Origin: Roseiarcus sp963835885
GTDB lineage: Bacteria; Pseudomonadota; Alphaproteobacteria; Rhizobiales; Beijerinckiaceae
Direction of reading: 5' to 3'
NCBI GenBank assembly: GCA_963835885.1
Contig: CAWIHF010000017.1
Location: forward strand, 62,001 to 126,000
Length of the DNA stretch: 64,000 nt
Shown piece after piece: positions 44,237-54,200 of this stretch. The notes under the pieces were generated by a model. That model did not search any database. It was not told the origin of the DNA and was given only the letters and a program-made list of their open reading frames with translations. The number at the start of each line of letters is the position of its first letter. Position 1 is the stretch's first letter. Position numbers and translations under genes: made by a program.

Positions 44237-47200
44237 TTCTAACCAGTTCAATCTGTGTACTCATAATATCGATTACAGCTTGGAAAGGAACCCTTCTCGC
44301 ATAGTTCAGAACTCTGCTCCGCTATTTCCTGAATCTCGCTAAGGAGATCGCCAGAAGCAAAAAGGATGGATGTCAAGTTGAACAGGCTGTACTGTGCAAA
44401 AGCGATATCGCAGTCTTTGTCAGCAGCGTCGAACGCGCTGCGCAGCACATCGCGGCCGGACTTGATATTTCTAGCCCAGGGTATCACGTGAGCTGCGAAT
44501 AGCATGTAAGTCCTGGCTTTAAAGCGCTGCAACCAACTCCGTTCAACGAGAGTGTAGCCAACTTGACCGAGCAGAAATCCAGCCTTGTGATCGCCAAAGC
44601 GCGTGCCCGCGATCAGTCCAAGCCATTCAAATTGCGGGCACGAGCCATCGCTGTAGCCCCGCTCGAGGCTGATACGGACGGCCTTGCAGGTAGCGAGGCA
44701 ATAGAGGTTCGCATCGGTAAACAACGCGGCCGGCACGAGCTTGGTCAGAACGTCGAGTAGTGCCAGTGACGTCGAGTCGGTCATCAAGGGTAAGTCGAGA
44801 AGTTCATCGACAGTCCGACTTCCAATCTGCGACCGAACGCAGTCATACTCGCGTTGCGTTTCGACGTCCGTCGGGTGCGACGACAGTTCGATGCCCTCAC
44901 CGCGGAGGAATTCAATGGCAACCTCGACTGCGCGGACGCTCTGACCAAGGGTCAGGCAGACCTCCATGCGCAGGCTCGCGATCGCGGCTCGCTCAGCACA
45001 ATCTTTGGCGCGCGGTGAAAGCGAGGCTGAACGTTCCTCTGCAGCCGCGAGCTCGCCAGTGAGAAACTCGCATTCGGCCCGGATCCGCCCCAAATCGAAG
45101 ACGAGATCACGTCGGCGTTCCCACGCGTCCTCCGGCGCGAGCGCCTCCCCGGCAGCGAGATAAATCAGCGCCGATGCGTAGGCGGTCGCGGCCTTCGCAC
45201 GCTTTCCCGCTATGAGGTTGAACTCAGCCAAGAGCTCGCGCTCGTCGGGAGATTCGATCATCGCTGCGCCGCGATTAAGCTGGCCCACGATCTCGAAGAT
45301 CGCCTCTTCTCGCTCCTCGGGAGGCGTCCGCGCTACGAGAAGCCGCCCTATTCGGAGATGGGCCGCGGCGCGAGCCGCCTCCGGAACCAAAGAATAGACG
45401 GCTTCCTGCACCCGGTCGTGAACAAACCTGTAGGCGCCTGGCAGGCGCTCAACCAGCTCGAGCCGGACCGCTTCCCACAAAGGCGCATGGACGTCCTCCT
45501 TCTGGGTCCCTAGCACGTTCGCGAGCGTCGTGGTGTCGGCGATATTGCCGAGACAGGACAGTTGCTGCAGCGCCTCCTGAGTTTCCTGTGGCAGACGGCC
45601 GAGCTTCCCGACCATGAGATCCAAGACATTGTCGGTGTAGCCCTTGGCGCGAATGCGATCGGCATTCCAAGACCACCGCGCTTGGTCGTGTTCGAACGTC
45701 AGCAATCCCTCATCCGCGAGCGCGTAGAGAAATTGAAGCGCAAAGAACGGATTGCCGCCGGTCTTCTCGTGCACGAGCTGCGCCAGCGGCTCGACGTCCT
45801 CGAACTCACAACGAAGCGCATCGCCGGTCAGCCCCCCAGGTCTTCGCGTGAGAGGGGCGCGAGCTCGATTTCGCTGACCTTCGCCCCAGAGCTTCGGACG
45901 GCTGTCAGCTTCCGCATTAGCGGATGGGCAGCATCGACTTCGTTGTCGCGATAGGCGCCGATCAGCAGCAGATGTTCAACGTCCGCCTGGGACAATACAT
46001 CCTCGAGCAAGTCCAGCGTCGCTGCGTCCAGCCACTGCAAGTCGTCGAGGAACAGCGCCAGAGGATGTTGTGCGCTCGCGAACACGCCGATGAAGCGACG
46101 GAACACCATCTGGAATCGCCGCTGCGCCTGCTGAGGCTCAAGCTCGGGAACCGGTGGCTGCTCACCGATGATGGGCTTCAACTCCGGAATGAGGTCGGTC
46201 ATCAGCCGGCCACTCGGTCCCAGCGCTCGCAAAAGCGCGTCCCGCCATGGCGCCAATTCGGCATTGCTCTTGCCGAGCAGGGGTCGCACTAGGCCCTGAA
46301 AGGCCTGCACGATTGTCGAACAGGGGATGTCGCGCCTCAGCTGGTCGAACTTGCCGCAGGCGAAGAGCCCGTGAGTCGGCACAAGCGCCTTGTGCAGTTC
46401 ATAAACGACCGAGGACTTGCCGATGCCGGAATAGCCCGAGACCAGAACGAGCTCTGGCGCGCCGCTGTCGACCACCCGATCGAAAGCGGCGAGTAAGGTT
46501 TCGACCTCGCGCTCTCGCCCGTACAGCTTCTCCGGGATCATGAGGCGATCGGGCTTGTCACGTTCGCCGAGCACAAAGGGCTCGATGCGGCCCTCGAGTT
46601 CCCATTCGTCAAGACAGCGTCGCAAATCGTGCTCAAGGCCGGCGGCAATCTGGTAGCGATCCTCGGCCGTCTTGGCGAGCAGCTTCATGACGATCTCGGA
46701 GATAGCGGTCGGGACGCTCTCCGACCGTTCCGCAGGCGCAACCGGCTTCCGTGCGATGTGGCAATGAACCCACTCCATCGGATCGGTCGCATTGAACGGC
46801 AGATGACCGGTCAGCATCCGATAGAACGTGACGCCCAGCGAATAGAGGTCGCTGCGAGAATCGATCGAGCGGTTCATCCGCCCGGTCTGTTCGGGCGCCA
46901 TATACGCGAGCGTGCCGGCGATGACCTCGGGCGTCGCAGTTCACCAAGATATTAGCCGGCTTGACGTCCTTGTGAACGAGGCCGCGCTGGTGCACCGCTA
47001 CGCTATCGGCATCGTCGACACCAGGGTCCTCGAGCACGAGCATGGTCCGACCGCGGTCTCGCCCGAACTCGAGTGGGCGCACAGCCCATGCGCCATCCAG
47101 TTCATCCCTCAACCCATATTCGTGGGCGAGGCGTTCGACGCTCGAAGGTGACGGGCGCTCTTCGGCAGACAGCACAACCAGCACAGAGCTGCGACCGCCG

Positions 47201-47304
47201 TCGCCGTCTGTGCGCCATCCTCGGCAGAAAACGCGTTCGCCGTCCTCCCACAGGACCTGAAGATTGCTGTGCCAATCAGCGTCGAGCTGAAAGGATAGGT
47301 TCAA
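44237..47304 (-). pseudogene. Giant kinase paralogue, truncated and rearranged
   Basis: The family N-terminus is present from 47304 (LQVLWEDGERVFCRGWRTDG) but the kinase domain has deletions: LVLEDPG jumps to VHQRGLVHKDVKPANILVNC, which then loses the segment holding GFG and shifts frame before MAPEQTGRMN (46901). The ATPase part is good (VSGYSGIGKSSVVYELHKAL, LDDLQWLDAATLDLL), another frameshift lies near 45835, and the helical region runs to FASGDLLSEIQEIAEQ before stopping at the IS1595 edge. GAF, PAS and histidine kinase domains are gone. It cannot be functional. Confidence 0.88.
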
Positions 47305-47729
47305 TTGCCGAACTCCGCCGCACCGCTCCCGGTCGCACTTTGCCCGCCTTGCCCTATAACTCTGCCGTCAAACAAGGGCCCGAGCAAGCTTCGGAGCGAT
47401 AGATGGTGTCGCTTCGAATCCCGCAAAAAGAAAGACCGCCAATTACCCCCGGTCTCGTCTCAGCATACAACTCGAGCAGGCTGTTCGCTTACGACACTCC
47501 AGCTTCGAGGTGACGTGAGCGCGAATTGGCGCGGCGTGCAGTTCGTCTTTGTTCTTTGCCCGGATTTAAATTCGTCAATGCCGATTTAATGGTGCGGCGC
47601 TCGCCAAATCCGTATCCCTACCGAGGCAGCATCAGCAGCGCGCGGCCAGGAGGGGCAGAAACTGATCGCATCAGCCGCCCGCACGAAGTGGGCGGAACAT
47701 CCCTTCAACAGAGCGAAAAGAGTATCACC
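47305..47729. other. No gene recognised
   Basis: It is the upstream region of the decayed kinase on one side and the malic enzyme fragment on the other; no family motif or convincing start is seen. Confidence 0.5.
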
Positions 47730-47998
47730 ATGCTCGAGAAGCTGCGTGAACCGACGATTGATCGTCCCACCGGATCCGCAACTCAACAAAGGCACGGCGT
47801 TCACCGAGGCGGAGCGACGCGCCTACGGGCTCGAGGGCTTGCTGCCGCCCGCAGTGACCACCATCGATCTCCAGGTTGCGCGTCGGCACGACGAGATCGC
47901 CCGTCTCGACGACGATCTGCAGAAGTACCTCGTGCTCTCCGATCTGCAGGCGCGCAACGAGACGCTCTATTATGCCGTCCTGATGTGGGACCCGACAG
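47730..47998 (+). pseudogene. NAD-dependent malic enzyme N-terminal fragment
   Basis: MLEKLREPTIDRP in one frame continues, after a frameshift near 47770, as DPQLNKGTAFTEAERRAYGL, then EGLLPPAVTTIDLQVARRHD and DLQARNETLYYAVLM. This is the conserved start of malic enzymes (maeA/sfcA). It breaks off after about 80 codons directly against fumarase sequence. Confidence 0.75.
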
Positions 47999-48752
47999 CC
48001 TCGGTGTGGTCGAGGTCCCCGCGGATAAGCTGTGGGGCACCCAAACCCAGCGCTTTGTGACCGCGCCCAACAAGTTCACCGTGCAAGGCGCTCACGACGC
48101 GCTGGTCCAACTCTCGGCAACGCTGCGCACGGTTGCCGTGTCGCCCTACAAGATCGCCAACGACATCCGTCTGATGTCGTGCGGGCCTCGTGCCGGATTG
48201 GCGGAATTGCATATCCCTGAGAACGAGCCGGGCTCCTCGATCATGCCGGGAAAAGTCAATCCAACGCAGCGCGAGGCGCTCACGATGATCGCCGTGCAGG
48301 TGATGGGCAATGACGTCGCGGTCGGTTTCGGCGGCGCTGGCGGCTACCTCGAAATGAACGTCTACAAGCCCCTGATGATCTTCAACATCGCCGAATCGAT
48401 TACGATCCTCAGCGACGGCTGCACGAACTTCCGCAAGTTCCTGATCGAAGGAACCAAGCCTAACCTGAAGAAGATCGCCGAATACGTCGAACGTTCGCTG
48501 ATGCTGGTGACGGCGCTGTCGCCGATCATTGGCTACGACACGGCGTCGAAGATCGCCCACTACGCGATGGATCAGGACCTCACCCTGAAAGCCGCCGCGC
48601 TGCAACTCGGGTTTGTCACTGAAGCCGAATTCGACCGCGTGGTTGACCCGGCAAAAATGATCCATCCCTACCTCGCAGAACCTGAAGATACGACGCATGG
48701 GACAAACGATCCCACCCTCAGGTCGCGCGAACACGCTGAACTCCACCAATAG
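47999..48752 (+). pseudogene. Class II fumarase (fumC-like) with large internal deletion
   Basis: The start DSLGVVEVPADKLWGTQTQR jumps directly to FVTAPNKFTVQGAHDALVQL, skipping roughly the first catalytic half (normally about 200 residues, including the HPNDHVN-type site). The rest is well kept: PGSSIMPGKVNPTQREALTM is the signature loop with Arg where Cys is usual, and GYDTASKIAHYAMDQDLTLK. It is fused to the malic enzyme fragment upstream and inactive as it stands. Confidence 0.85.
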
Positions 48753-50345
48753 TCAACCCCAACCATGGCTCTCGCCACCTACAAGGTCGAACAGGCGACG
48801 AACCGACCCGCGGGCGGCTTGGGCGCGGGTTTGGTGAATGCGGCGCGAGCGGCCGGTCCACCGCTGCTGTTCAGCCTGCGGCTGTGGGCCTCGGTCTGTC
48901 TCGCGCTCTATGTCGCGTTCTGGCTCCAACTCGACAATGCGTATTGGGCCGGCACTTCGGCGGCGATCGTGTGCCAGCCGCAGCTTGGGGCTTCGCTGCG
49001 CAAGGCCTGGTTCCGGTTGGTCGGCACCATCGTCGGCGCGGTCATGATCGTGGTGCTGAACGCCTGCTTTCCCCAGGATCGCGCCGCCTTTCTGATGCTC
49101 CTGGCGTTGTGGCTCGCCGTCTGCGCTTTCGCCGCCACGCTGTTGCGCAACTTCGCTTCCTACGCGGCGGCGCTCGCCGGCTATACCGCGGCGATCATCG
49201 CCGCCGACACGCTCGGCGCCACCGGAGGTCCGGACGGGCAGGTTTTCATGTTGGCGGTCACCCGCGCCAGCGAGATCTCCATCGGGATCGTATGCGCAGG
49301 CATCGTGCTCGCCGGAACCGACTTCGGCGGTTCGCAGCGCCAACTGGCCGTGTTGTTCGCCTCACTGGCGGCCGAGATCACCAGCCGATTTGCCGGCATG
49401 TTGGCGCCAGCGGGATCGCGACTGCCGGACACGCGCGCTCAGCGACGCGAGCTTGCCCGGCGCGTCATCGCCCTCGACCCGGCGGTCGACCGGGCGATCG
49501 GGGAATCCAGCCAGTTGCGGTACCACTCGCCGGTGCTGCAGAGGGCGGTGGAGGGCCTGTTCGCGGCGCTCGATGGCTGGCGCACGGTTGCTGCGCACCT
49601 GGGCAGATTGCCGGACGGCGCGGCTCAGCAGGAGGCCGAGGCCGTCCTGAGCAGCCTCCCGCCCGCGCTGCGGTCCGCGCCGGAATCGGGAGCGTCTGCG
49701 CGGTGGATGGCTGATCCCATCGGGCTCCGCGGCATTTGCGAAGAAGGGAAAGGGAGGCTCCTTGCCCTGCCGGCGCGCACGCCGTCGCAGCGTCTCCTTG
49801 CCGACCAGACAGCCAAGCTGCTGGCCGGCCTTGTGCAAGCGCTCGATGGCCTCACTCTCCTCGTCGATGCCGGCCGCCCTCTTCATAGTCATCGCCGCTT
49901 CCGGCTCAGCGTGCCTGATTGGGCGCCTGGCCTCGTCAATGGCGGACGGGCGTTCGTTGCGATAGGCGCGATCGAACTGTTCTGGATCGTCACCGCCTGG
50001 CCGAACGGGGTCTCGGCCATCGTGTTTTCGGCGGTCGCGCTCCTGCTGCTTTCGCCCAAAGGCGACCAGGCCTACGCCGGCGCGATGGCGTTCGCGCTCG
50101 GCGTTGCCGGAGCCGTCCCTGCCGCGGCAATTATCAAGTTCGCGGTGCTGCCGGGGCTCGAGACGTTCCCGGCCTTTTGCCTCGCTCTCGGTATGTGCCT
50201 TGTCCCGGTCGGCTTTGTGATGGCCCAAAGCCGGCAACCCACGGTTCTGGCGGTTGTGACCGCCATGGGCTTCAACTTCACGCCGCTCCTCGCGCCCACC
50301 AACCAGATAAGTTACGACACCGCACTGTTCTACAATTCCTCACTA

Positions 50346-51621
50346 GTTCATCGATTCGTTGAAACCGATCCTATGCGCGGGATTCATTTTTCCCGACATG
50401 GCTTGTAGCCTTGCTGGTTTGATTCGGAAGCAGGGTTTGAGGACATGGCGGGACGGCGGAAGGCGATCGAATTGGCAATTGGCAAGGCGGATTTGGCGGC
50501 GTTGCGCGCGATCGCCCGCTCGCGAACGGAACCGGCGGGCCGGGTCGAGCGAGCGCGGATTTTGCTGGCCTACCGGGAGGACCCATCGTTTTTCGCGGTG
50601 GGGCGAGCCATGGGCGCACACCATCAGACGGTCCAGCGCTGTGTCGAGCGGGCGTTGGCCTATGGTCCGATGTCGGCGCTCGACGATCGCCCGCGGCCCG
50701 GCCGGGAGGCGACGATCACCGCCGAGGCCAAGGCATGGATTGTCGACCTCGCCTGCCGCAAGGCCAAGGACCTCGGCTATCCCCACGAATTGTGGACGAC
50801 GCGGCTGCTCGCCCGCCATGTGCGCGAGCATGGGCCGGCAGAAGGGCACGCTTGCCTTGCCAAGCTGGCTCAGGGCACGCTGTGCAACATCCTCAATGAG
50901 CAGGAGATCAAGCCGCACAAGGTCCGCTATTACCTGGAACGCCGCGACCCGGAGTTCAAGCAGAGGATGGCGGAGGTTCTGTGCGTCTATCGCGAGGTGA
51001 AGCTTATCAAGGAGACCGCGGCCGCCGCGAAACAAAAGCCGAGCGATGCGGTGGCGATCGTCTCCTACGATGAGAAGCCTGGCATTCAGGCAATCGCCAC
51101 GACGGCCCCGGACCTGCCGCCCGAGCCCGGCAGACATGCGACCTTGGCGCGCGATCACGAGTACAAGCGCCACGGCACGGTCAGCTTGCTGGCGGGCATC
51201 GATCTGCTCACCGGCCAGGTCCACGCCCTCGTCAAGGATCGCCACCGAAGCCGCGAATTCATCGAATTCCTCAAGCTTCTCGACGCCGCCTATCCGACCC
51301 ATACGGCGATCAAGCTAATCCTCGACAATCATTTCGCGCACATCTCAAAGGAGACCAAGGCTTGGCTCGCGGACCAGCCTGTCGGTCGCTTCGAATTCAC
51401 CTTCACCCCCAAGCACGGCTCCTGGCTCAATCTCGTAGAAGGTTTCTTCTCCAAGCTCGCCCGTTCGGTGCTGCGTCACATCCGTGTCGCATCCAAACAG
51501 GAACTCAAGGACCGCATCATGGCCGCCATGGATCACTTCAATCGAGACCCCATCGTCCACACTTGGTCCTACAAGCTCGACCAAGCCGCATGATACGATT
51601 CGAATTTCGAAATCGATGAAC
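50346..51621 (+). mobile_element. IS630-family insertion sequence (second)
   Basis: The element has 1276 bases. Inverted ends GTTCATCGATT are present at both sides, with TA duplicated at 50344-50345 and 51622-51623, typical of IS630. It is different from the IS630 at 31098. Confidence 0.93.
50445..51593 (+). CDS. IS630 family transposase
   Basis: The 382-residue protein has an N-terminal helix-turn-helix (VERARILLAYREDPSFFAVG) and a DDE domain: VAIVSYDEKPGIQAIATTAP with the first aspartate, IKLILDNHFAHISKETK with the second, and TPKHGSWLNLVEGFFSKLAR with the glutamate. The frame is intact. Confidence 0.95.
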   Translation: MAGRRKAIELAIGKADLAALRAIARSRTEPAGRVERARILLAYREDPSFFAVGRAMGAHHQTVQRCVERALAYGPMSALDDRPRPGREATITAEAKAWIVDLACRKAKDLGYPHELWTTRLLARHVREHGPAEGHACLAKLAQGTLCNILNEQEIKPHKVRYYLERRDPEFKQRMAEVLCVYREVKLIKETAAAAKQKPSDAVAIVSYDEKPGIQAIATTAPDLPPEPGRHATLARDHEYKRHGTVSLLAGIDLLTGQVHALVKDRHRSREFIEFLKLLDAAYPTHTAIKLILDNHFAHISKETKAWLADQPVGRFEFTFTPKHGSWLNLVEGFFSKLARSVLRHIRVASKQELKDRIMAAMDHFNRDPIVHTWSYKLDQAA

Positions 51622-52115
51622 TAGGTATTGTCGTGGGCTGCGTTCTTGCGCCGCTTTCGTTTCGGCTGCTGCCCCCGCTCTCACCGTCTCTGCGGGTGCG
51701 CCGGCTCCTCGCCCTGACCTTGCGCGATCTGCGCCGCCTGGCGGTCGGCCCCTTCCCGCCGAGGCCCGAAGCCTGGCAGGGCCGCCTCTACGGCCGCCTG
51801 GAAGCCTTGCCGGACCAGGCCGAACCTCTGCAGCGGGCGCGGCTCCTCGCTGCGCTCTCCGTCGGCGACGACATCATACAACTCCGCATGATCTCCGCCC
51901 TGCTTGATCTCGGCCCGGAGCTGGACGCGGCGCTTGGCGCCGTGGCGCAAGGCGACGGGGCGGTGGCGACGAAATGGCTTGCCCGCCTCGACCGACGCCT
52001 CGCCTCCTGGAGGCGACCCGGACGCGGTCCTCGCTCTTCAGGCTCGCGCCCGGATTCTCGCCCTCTCGGAGGCCTTTGCCGGGCATACCGACTATTTCGA
52101 AACAGGAGCGGCGGC

Positions 52116-52327
52116 ATGAGGTTCACGGAGATCGACCTGTTCGGCGTCTACGTCGCGCCATCTCAGTGCTGATGGTGGCGGCCTGGCTGGTCACGATTGT
52201 ATTGCGCCGGGTGGTCGGCCGCTTTGGCTTGCTCCGCAATGTCTGGCACCCGGCCCTGTTCGTATTTGCCGTTTACCTGATCGTTCTGTCGTCCACGGTT
52301 CTCATCGTTGCGAGGCGAGCGCCATGA
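52116..52327 (+). pseudogene. DUF1656 (AaeX-like) small membrane protein, frameshifted
   Basis: It starts MRFTEIDLFGVYVAP; one base is then missing near 52161 and the rest is LMVAAWLVTIVLRRVVGRFG, then ALFVFAVYLIVLSSTVLIVA, two membrane helices. ATGA overlaps link it to the FUSC gene before and the HlyD gene after. It normally assists the aromatic-acid efflux pump. Confidence 0.78.
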
Positions 52328-53460
52328 CCGTTGCCGAATTCAGATCGAAACCCGACAAGCTCAATGACCGTGAGGCCGTCAGGTCGCCGGGGCTGTCGAC
52401 AGGCAACCCCGTCAGGCGTCGCGTCCGGGGTCCTTCCGGTTTTGATCACTCTGGCGACCGCCGCGCTTGCCGCGGCGCTCGGTTGGGCGACTTGGAGCGC
52501 GTATATGGGCGCGCCGTGGACGCGCGACAGCACGGTGCGCACTTATGTGGTCACCAAGGCGCCGGTGGTCGCTGGGCGTATCGTCGAGTTGCCGGTCGCC
52601 GACAATCAGTTTGTGCACAAGGGCGATTTGCTGCTGGTGATCGACCCGACCGACTTCCGGATCGCCCTCGAACAGGCTGAAGCGTCAGTGCGCCAGGCTC
52701 AGGCCAAGGTGCAAAACGTCGAGGCGCAGATCGCGCGCAACAGGCGCAAGTCATGGCGAACGAGGCCCAGACAGAGCAGGCGCGGGCCGCGCTGACCTTT
52801 GCGCAACAACAAGCGGCGCGATACCGGGTCCTGGCGGAGAAACAGGCGGGAACCGTGCAGATGCAGCAACAAACGGCTTCGGGGCTTCTCCAGAACGAAG
52901 CGGCGCTGAAGAGCGCGCAGGCGGCCCTCGTGGTCGCTCAGCGTCAGATTGAGACGCTCAAAGCGCAGCTCATGAGCGCCGAGGCGAGCGTCGCCCAAGC
53001 CAAAGCTCAGCGCGACCAGGCGCGGGTCAATCTGGAGCGCACGCAGATTCGTTCTCCGGTCAACGGATGGGTCACGAATTTATTGGCGCAGGTGGGTGAT
53101 TACGCGCCCGTCGGGCAAAGCGTGATCTCGATTGTCGACGCGGATACCTTCTGGGTTGACGCCTATTTCGAGGAGACGCAACTCGCCTCTGTCCGCGAAG
53201 GCGATCCCGCCGAAATCAAATTGATGGGCCACAGCGAGATCGTTCGAGGCGAGGTCGGCGGCATCGCCCGGGCGATCAACGTCCCCAATGCGGACCCCAA
53301 TCACCAGGGGGTCGCCAACGTCAACCCGATCTTCACGTGGGTCCGGCTCGCGCAGCGCGTTCCGGTGCGGATCAAGATCGATCAGGTCCCCGATGGCGTT
53401 CGTCTGGTTGCCGGCCTGACCGCAACCGTCCAGGTCGATCCGCGAGTTCCCTCGAACTGA
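52324..53460 (+). pseudogene. HlyD/AaeA-type membrane fusion protein, two compensating frameshifts
   Basis: It starts MTVAEFRSKPDKLNDR; from about 52420 another frame gives the membrane anchor VLITLATAALAAALGWATWS and the biotinyl-lipoyl part KAPVVAGRIVELPVADNQFV; from about 52745 the first frame returns with the long coiled hairpin (AALTFAQQQAARYRVLAEKQ) and the barrel domain TQIRSPVNGWVTNLLAQVGD. The total length is a multiple of three. About 110 residues are out of frame, so it is inactive if the indels are real. Confidence 0.85.
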
Positions 53461-53631
53461 CGAAAGCCGGCTTGCCTGCAATATCGACGCAAAGAATCGA
53501 CCTTTGCTCATTCGCGGCGGCGAATGGGGTGACGCGTTCTTTGTCCGGTTGGCGGTGATGATCGGATAGCTGGCGGACTTGCCGCTGGCTGAGAGGACGG
53601 TTGGTCCTGATCTGCACCCTATCAGACAAGC

Positions 53632-54174
53632 CTATCCGCCAATCCCGGCGTCGACGAGCACCGCCATCAGCAGTGCGTTTTCGCCGCCGCGGTTGACCCA
53701 GGCATGATTGGATCCGCGCTGCACCACGACATCGAAAGGCTGGAGATCGACCTCGCCGCGATCGAGCACGAGCGTGATGCGTCCCGCGAGCAGAATAATG
53801 TAGTCGGTCGTCGAGGTCTTGTGCATGGCGGGATGGCGGCGGGTGTCCGGCCGGCAATGCGCCGCCTTGATCGCCGCGAACCGCTCGGCCCACAGCCGCT
53901 CGCGCTCCGCGGGCGGAAGGGCTTCCTCGACGGCCTCGGGCGCGACCTCGAAGAAGCGGAACAGCGCGCCGCCGCGCGGCGGTTCCAGACCCGACCAGCC
54001 CGCGGCGTTGTCGCGTGTGCCCCCGTTGCTGGCCGGCATGCCGTCGGTATGCCAGAGTTCGGTCAGCGCGCCTTGGATATTTGTTGCCGTCGCGTCGATG
54101 AGGACGTGCGAAAGCCCATGCTCGTCATTGGCGGTGACGATGCGCCGCACTGGCCGGACCATGCTGTTCTCCAT
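53632..54174 (-). CDS. Cupin domain protein
   Basis: The 180-residue protein starts MENSMVRPVRRIVTANDEHG. The C-terminal half is a single cupin barrel: RRHPAMHKTSTTDYIILLAG (metal ligands expected in H-x-H and Glu or Asp positions, here partly kept), ITLVLDRGEVDL and a final VVVQRGSNHAWVNRG. It follows the sugar permease gene by 26 bases and is probably the last gene of that operon. It may bind or modify a sugar acid or related small molecule; not determined. Confidence 0.8.
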   Translation of the reverse strand: MENSMVRPVRRIVTANDEHGLSHVLIDATATNIQGALTELWHTDGMPASNGGTRDNAAGWSGLEPPRGGALFRFFEVAPEAVEEALPPAERERLWAERFAAIKAAHCRPDTRRHPAMHKTSTTDYIILLAGRITLVLDRGEVDLQPFDVVVQRGSNHAWVNRGGENALLMAVLVDAGIGG

Positions 54175-54200
54175 CCCGATCGAATCCAGCGTCGTCCCGC

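Larger units (their letters stand above)
48765..52119 (+). pseudogene. FUSC-family aromatic acid exporter (AaeB-like), interrupted by IS630
   Basis: The first 527 residues have an N-terminal membrane bundle (LFSLRLWASVCLALYVAFWL, DNAYWAGTSAAIVCQPQLGA) and a second bundle (AFVAIGAIELFWIVTAWPNG). The IS630 at 50346-51621 cuts after FYNSSL; joining at the TA restores SSLGIVVGCVLAPLSFRLLP in frame. A frameshift near 52010 then precedes GDPDAVLALQARARILALSE and the end FAGHTDYFETGAAA. With the DUF1656 and HlyD genes that follow it makes an AaeXAB-type pump for hydroxylated aromatic acids. It is doubly broken. Confidence 0.87.
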
